14,993 nucleotides of DNA from Verrucomicrobiota bacterium (GTDB taxonomy: Bacteria; Verrucomicrobiota; Verrucomicrobiia; Methylacidiphilales; Verrucolacustridaceae). Of this stretch, positions 13,789 to 14,993 are shown in pieces. The position numbers and the translations under genes were made by a program. Position 1 is the stretch's first letter, and every line of letters begins with the position of its first letter. The notes under the pieces are model-generated. The model ran no database searches. It saw only the letters and a list, made by a program, of their open reading frames with translations, and had not been told where the DNA came from. The stretch lies in the NCBI GenBank assembly GCA_016876055.1, contig VHDM01000026.1, positions 1 to 14,993 on the forward strand. The letters are read 5' to 3'.

Positions 13789-13862
13789 GGCGGCCGTAGT
13801 TCAGTTGGTAGAACTCCAGATTGTGGTTCTGGCTGTCGCGGGTTCGAGTCCCGTCGGTCGCC
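13789..13862 (+). tRNA. tRNA-His (anticodon GTG)
   Basis: The acceptor stem GCGGCCG (13790-13796) pairs with CGGTCGC (13855-13861), with one G-T. An extra G at 13789 (position -1) faces C73 at 13862, the identity feature of tRNA-His. The anticodon stem CCAGA (13816-13820) pairs with TCTGG (13828-13832) around TTGTGGT, with GTG at 13823-13825. The T stem is 13838-13842 with 13850-13854 around TTCGAGT. CCA is not encoded. It lies antisense to the 3' end of the secreted-protein gene and 4 bp from the coaE start. Confidence 0.97.
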
Positions 13863-14967
13863 CTTCCTTTTTCGGCACGGGCAAATTCTCCTCCCACAGG
13901 CGCAGCGCCGGGCCCAGCCGGAGGTCCGGGTCGTTCAGCTCATACCAGTCCAACAGCTTGTCCGCCTGCACCCGCCAGCGCCGCCAACGCTCCACCGCCT
14001 GATCCGCATCCCGTAACGCTGCCTCCCGCTCCTTCTTCCCCTCCTTATTTTCCTCCCCCCGCGTCATGGCCTGACGGTAGCGGAAGATCGCCGGGCAGAG
14101 AAAGGGATCCGCCGTGGCCTCCAGCTTCATCAACTCCACCCCGATCTCATCCGCCCCCGGGTTGCCCCGCACCCCGCTCCGCGCCAACTCCATCGCCAGT
14201 TCCCGCAACCTCCGCGCGGTCTGTTCCGGCGTCCGTGGCGACGTCCCCGTCCGCAAATCGGACTGACCGAGGCTTCGCCGCCACGCCCCGTCCACCTCCG
14301 GACCGTCCGGCCAGAAATTTCCCGGACAGCCCACCGCCACCCACTCCTGCAGCCTCACCCGGTTGTCCGCCGCCACCGCCCGCGAAACCAGCCGCGCCGC
14401 CAACAACCGCCGCAACCCCTTCGTCACCCGGTCCTCGCCCAACGACCCCGCCAACGGCCACGCCTGGATTGTTTTGAGCGAAGCCTCATCCAGATCCGCC
14501 ACCCGCGCCGCCACCCGGTCCCCCATCGCCTCCTCCCGCGGCGTCGCCTTCCCCGTGCAACCCTCCGCCAGCCATCGGTACGAGCCCTGCCCCTCCCGAC
14601 TCCCCGCCGCCGCCCCGATCCTCGCCATCACCACCGCCGAAACCCATGCCGCCGCAAAATCCCCCGCCGCCGGATCCGCCTCCAGCCGTACCCGCCGCGC
14701 CGACTCCCATTTGGCCTCCGGCACCGCCGGACCGCCCGCCGCCAGCCGCCCGCGGATCTCCAACGGCTTGGGCAACTGCGTCTGGGTCAGTTCATCAAAG
14801 AGATCCGCCGCCGCGGCCGAGGCCGTCGCCACCTGGGCCGCCCGCAGACGATCCTCCGCCTCGATCCGCACGTTGACCGATTTTCCCTTGGCCGTGCCCG
14901 TGGCCGCCCCGGCGACACACCCCGACCCGCACAACACCAAGACGAATCCCACACCCCGCAGGGTCAC
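13801..14967 (-). CDS. secreted protein of unknown function with a tRNA-antisense C-terminus
   Basis: I do not recognise this family. The 388-residue frame begins with a short hydrophobic stretch, GVGFVLVLCGSGCVAGA, which looks like a signal peptide with likely cleavage after about residue 21; a lipoprotein reading at the Cys is less likely. The body is Ala/Arg-rich and mostly helical in look, with a YRWLAEGC segment (about 129-136) that faintly resembles the WLxEG motif of secreted peptidase-like proteins. No HExxH zinc site is seen. A charged, coiled-coil-like stretch (about 303-340) lies near the end. The last 20 codons (from 13863) are the exact complement of tRNA-His. GTG 14967 lacks a close SD and the frame is open to the window edge, so the start may lie outside. 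It is probably first in line before coaE. Confidence 0.7.
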   Translation of the reverse strand: MTLRGVGFVLVLCGSGCVAGAATGTAKGKSVNVRIEAEDRLRAAQVATASAAAADLFDELTQTQLPKPLEIRGRLAAGGPAVPEAKWESARRVRLEADPAAGDFAAAWVSAVVMARIGAAAGSREGQGSYRWLAEGCTGKATPREEAMGDRVAARVADLDEASLKTIQAWPLAGSLGEDRVTKGLRRLLAARLVSRAVAADNRVRLQEWVAVGCPGNFWPDGPEVDGAWRRSLGQSDLRTGTSPRTPEQTARRLRELAMELARSGVRGNPGADEIGVELMKLEATADPFLCPAIFRYRQAMTRGEENKEGKKEREAALRDADQAVERWRRWRVQADKLLDWYELNDPDLRLGPALRLWEENLPVPKKEGRPTGLEPATARTTIWSSTN

Positions 14968-14993
14968 GACGATTTGGACGACTTGCCCTCTCC

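Noticed and set aside
1..14993. CRISPR arrays, insertion sequences, phage or defence islands
   Set aside because: No direct repeat arrays, transposase or integrase genes, or flanking duplications were seen; the window is largely housekeeping.

Overview
This is high-GC DNA from a Gram-negative-type bacterium. LPS-type genes (a heptose adenylyltransferase and a lipid A-style DUF374 acyltransferase) sit in the same window as an HPr kinase/HPr/Enzyme I cassette, a Rho with a long Gly/Arg-rich N-terminal extension and a McsA-like zinc/UVR protein. Weak or absent Shine-Dalgarno (SD) sites are common. Together these fit the PVC group, most likely Verrucomicrobiota. This is inferred from gene content only; no 16S rRNA or species marker is present. 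The window reads mainly as compact chromosomal housekeeping sequence, with one toxin-antitoxin-like pair and little intergenic space.

Layout, left to right. (1) A palindrome at the left edge and tRNA-Gln(TTG) on the + strand. (2) A minus-strand pair, rfaE2 then purN, with a 4-nt stop/start overlap. (3) A divergent + strand BrnT-like toxin and CopG-type antitoxin pair; the antitoxin starts at a TTG overlapping the toxin stop. (4) A minus-strand McsA-like gene whose stop codon overlaps the antitoxin stop in a CTAG. (5) A + strand RlmI-type methyltransferase and a four-helix membrane protein. (6) From about 4016 to the right edge, an unbroken run of ten minus-strand genes. In transcription order these are a secreted protein of unknown function, coaE, rho, galE, hprK, ptsH, ptsI, lysS, an MFS transporter and a DUF374 acyltransferase. 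Most gaps are under 50 nt or are overlaps. (7) tRNA-His(GTG) lies on the + strand, antisense to this run.

How the genes work together. HprK, HPr and EI form a phosphorelay with no sugar permease (EII) in view, so a regulatory role is more likely than sugar uptake here. It sits behind galE and rho. lysS, the MFS gene and the acyltransferase are joined by two ATGA overlaps and are probably translationally coupled; the transporter plus acyltransferase pairing recalls lysophospholipid import and re-acylation. rfaE2 and the acyltransferase point to an LPS-bearing outer membrane.

The most unusual structures are these. tRNA-His is read antisense as the last 20 codons of the secreted protein and lies 4 bp from the coaE start codon. 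Small perfect hairpins lie between the SD and the start codon of lysS and of ptsI. The BrnT-like toxin has a shortened N-terminus. I found no clear evidence for a wholly new multi-gene system.
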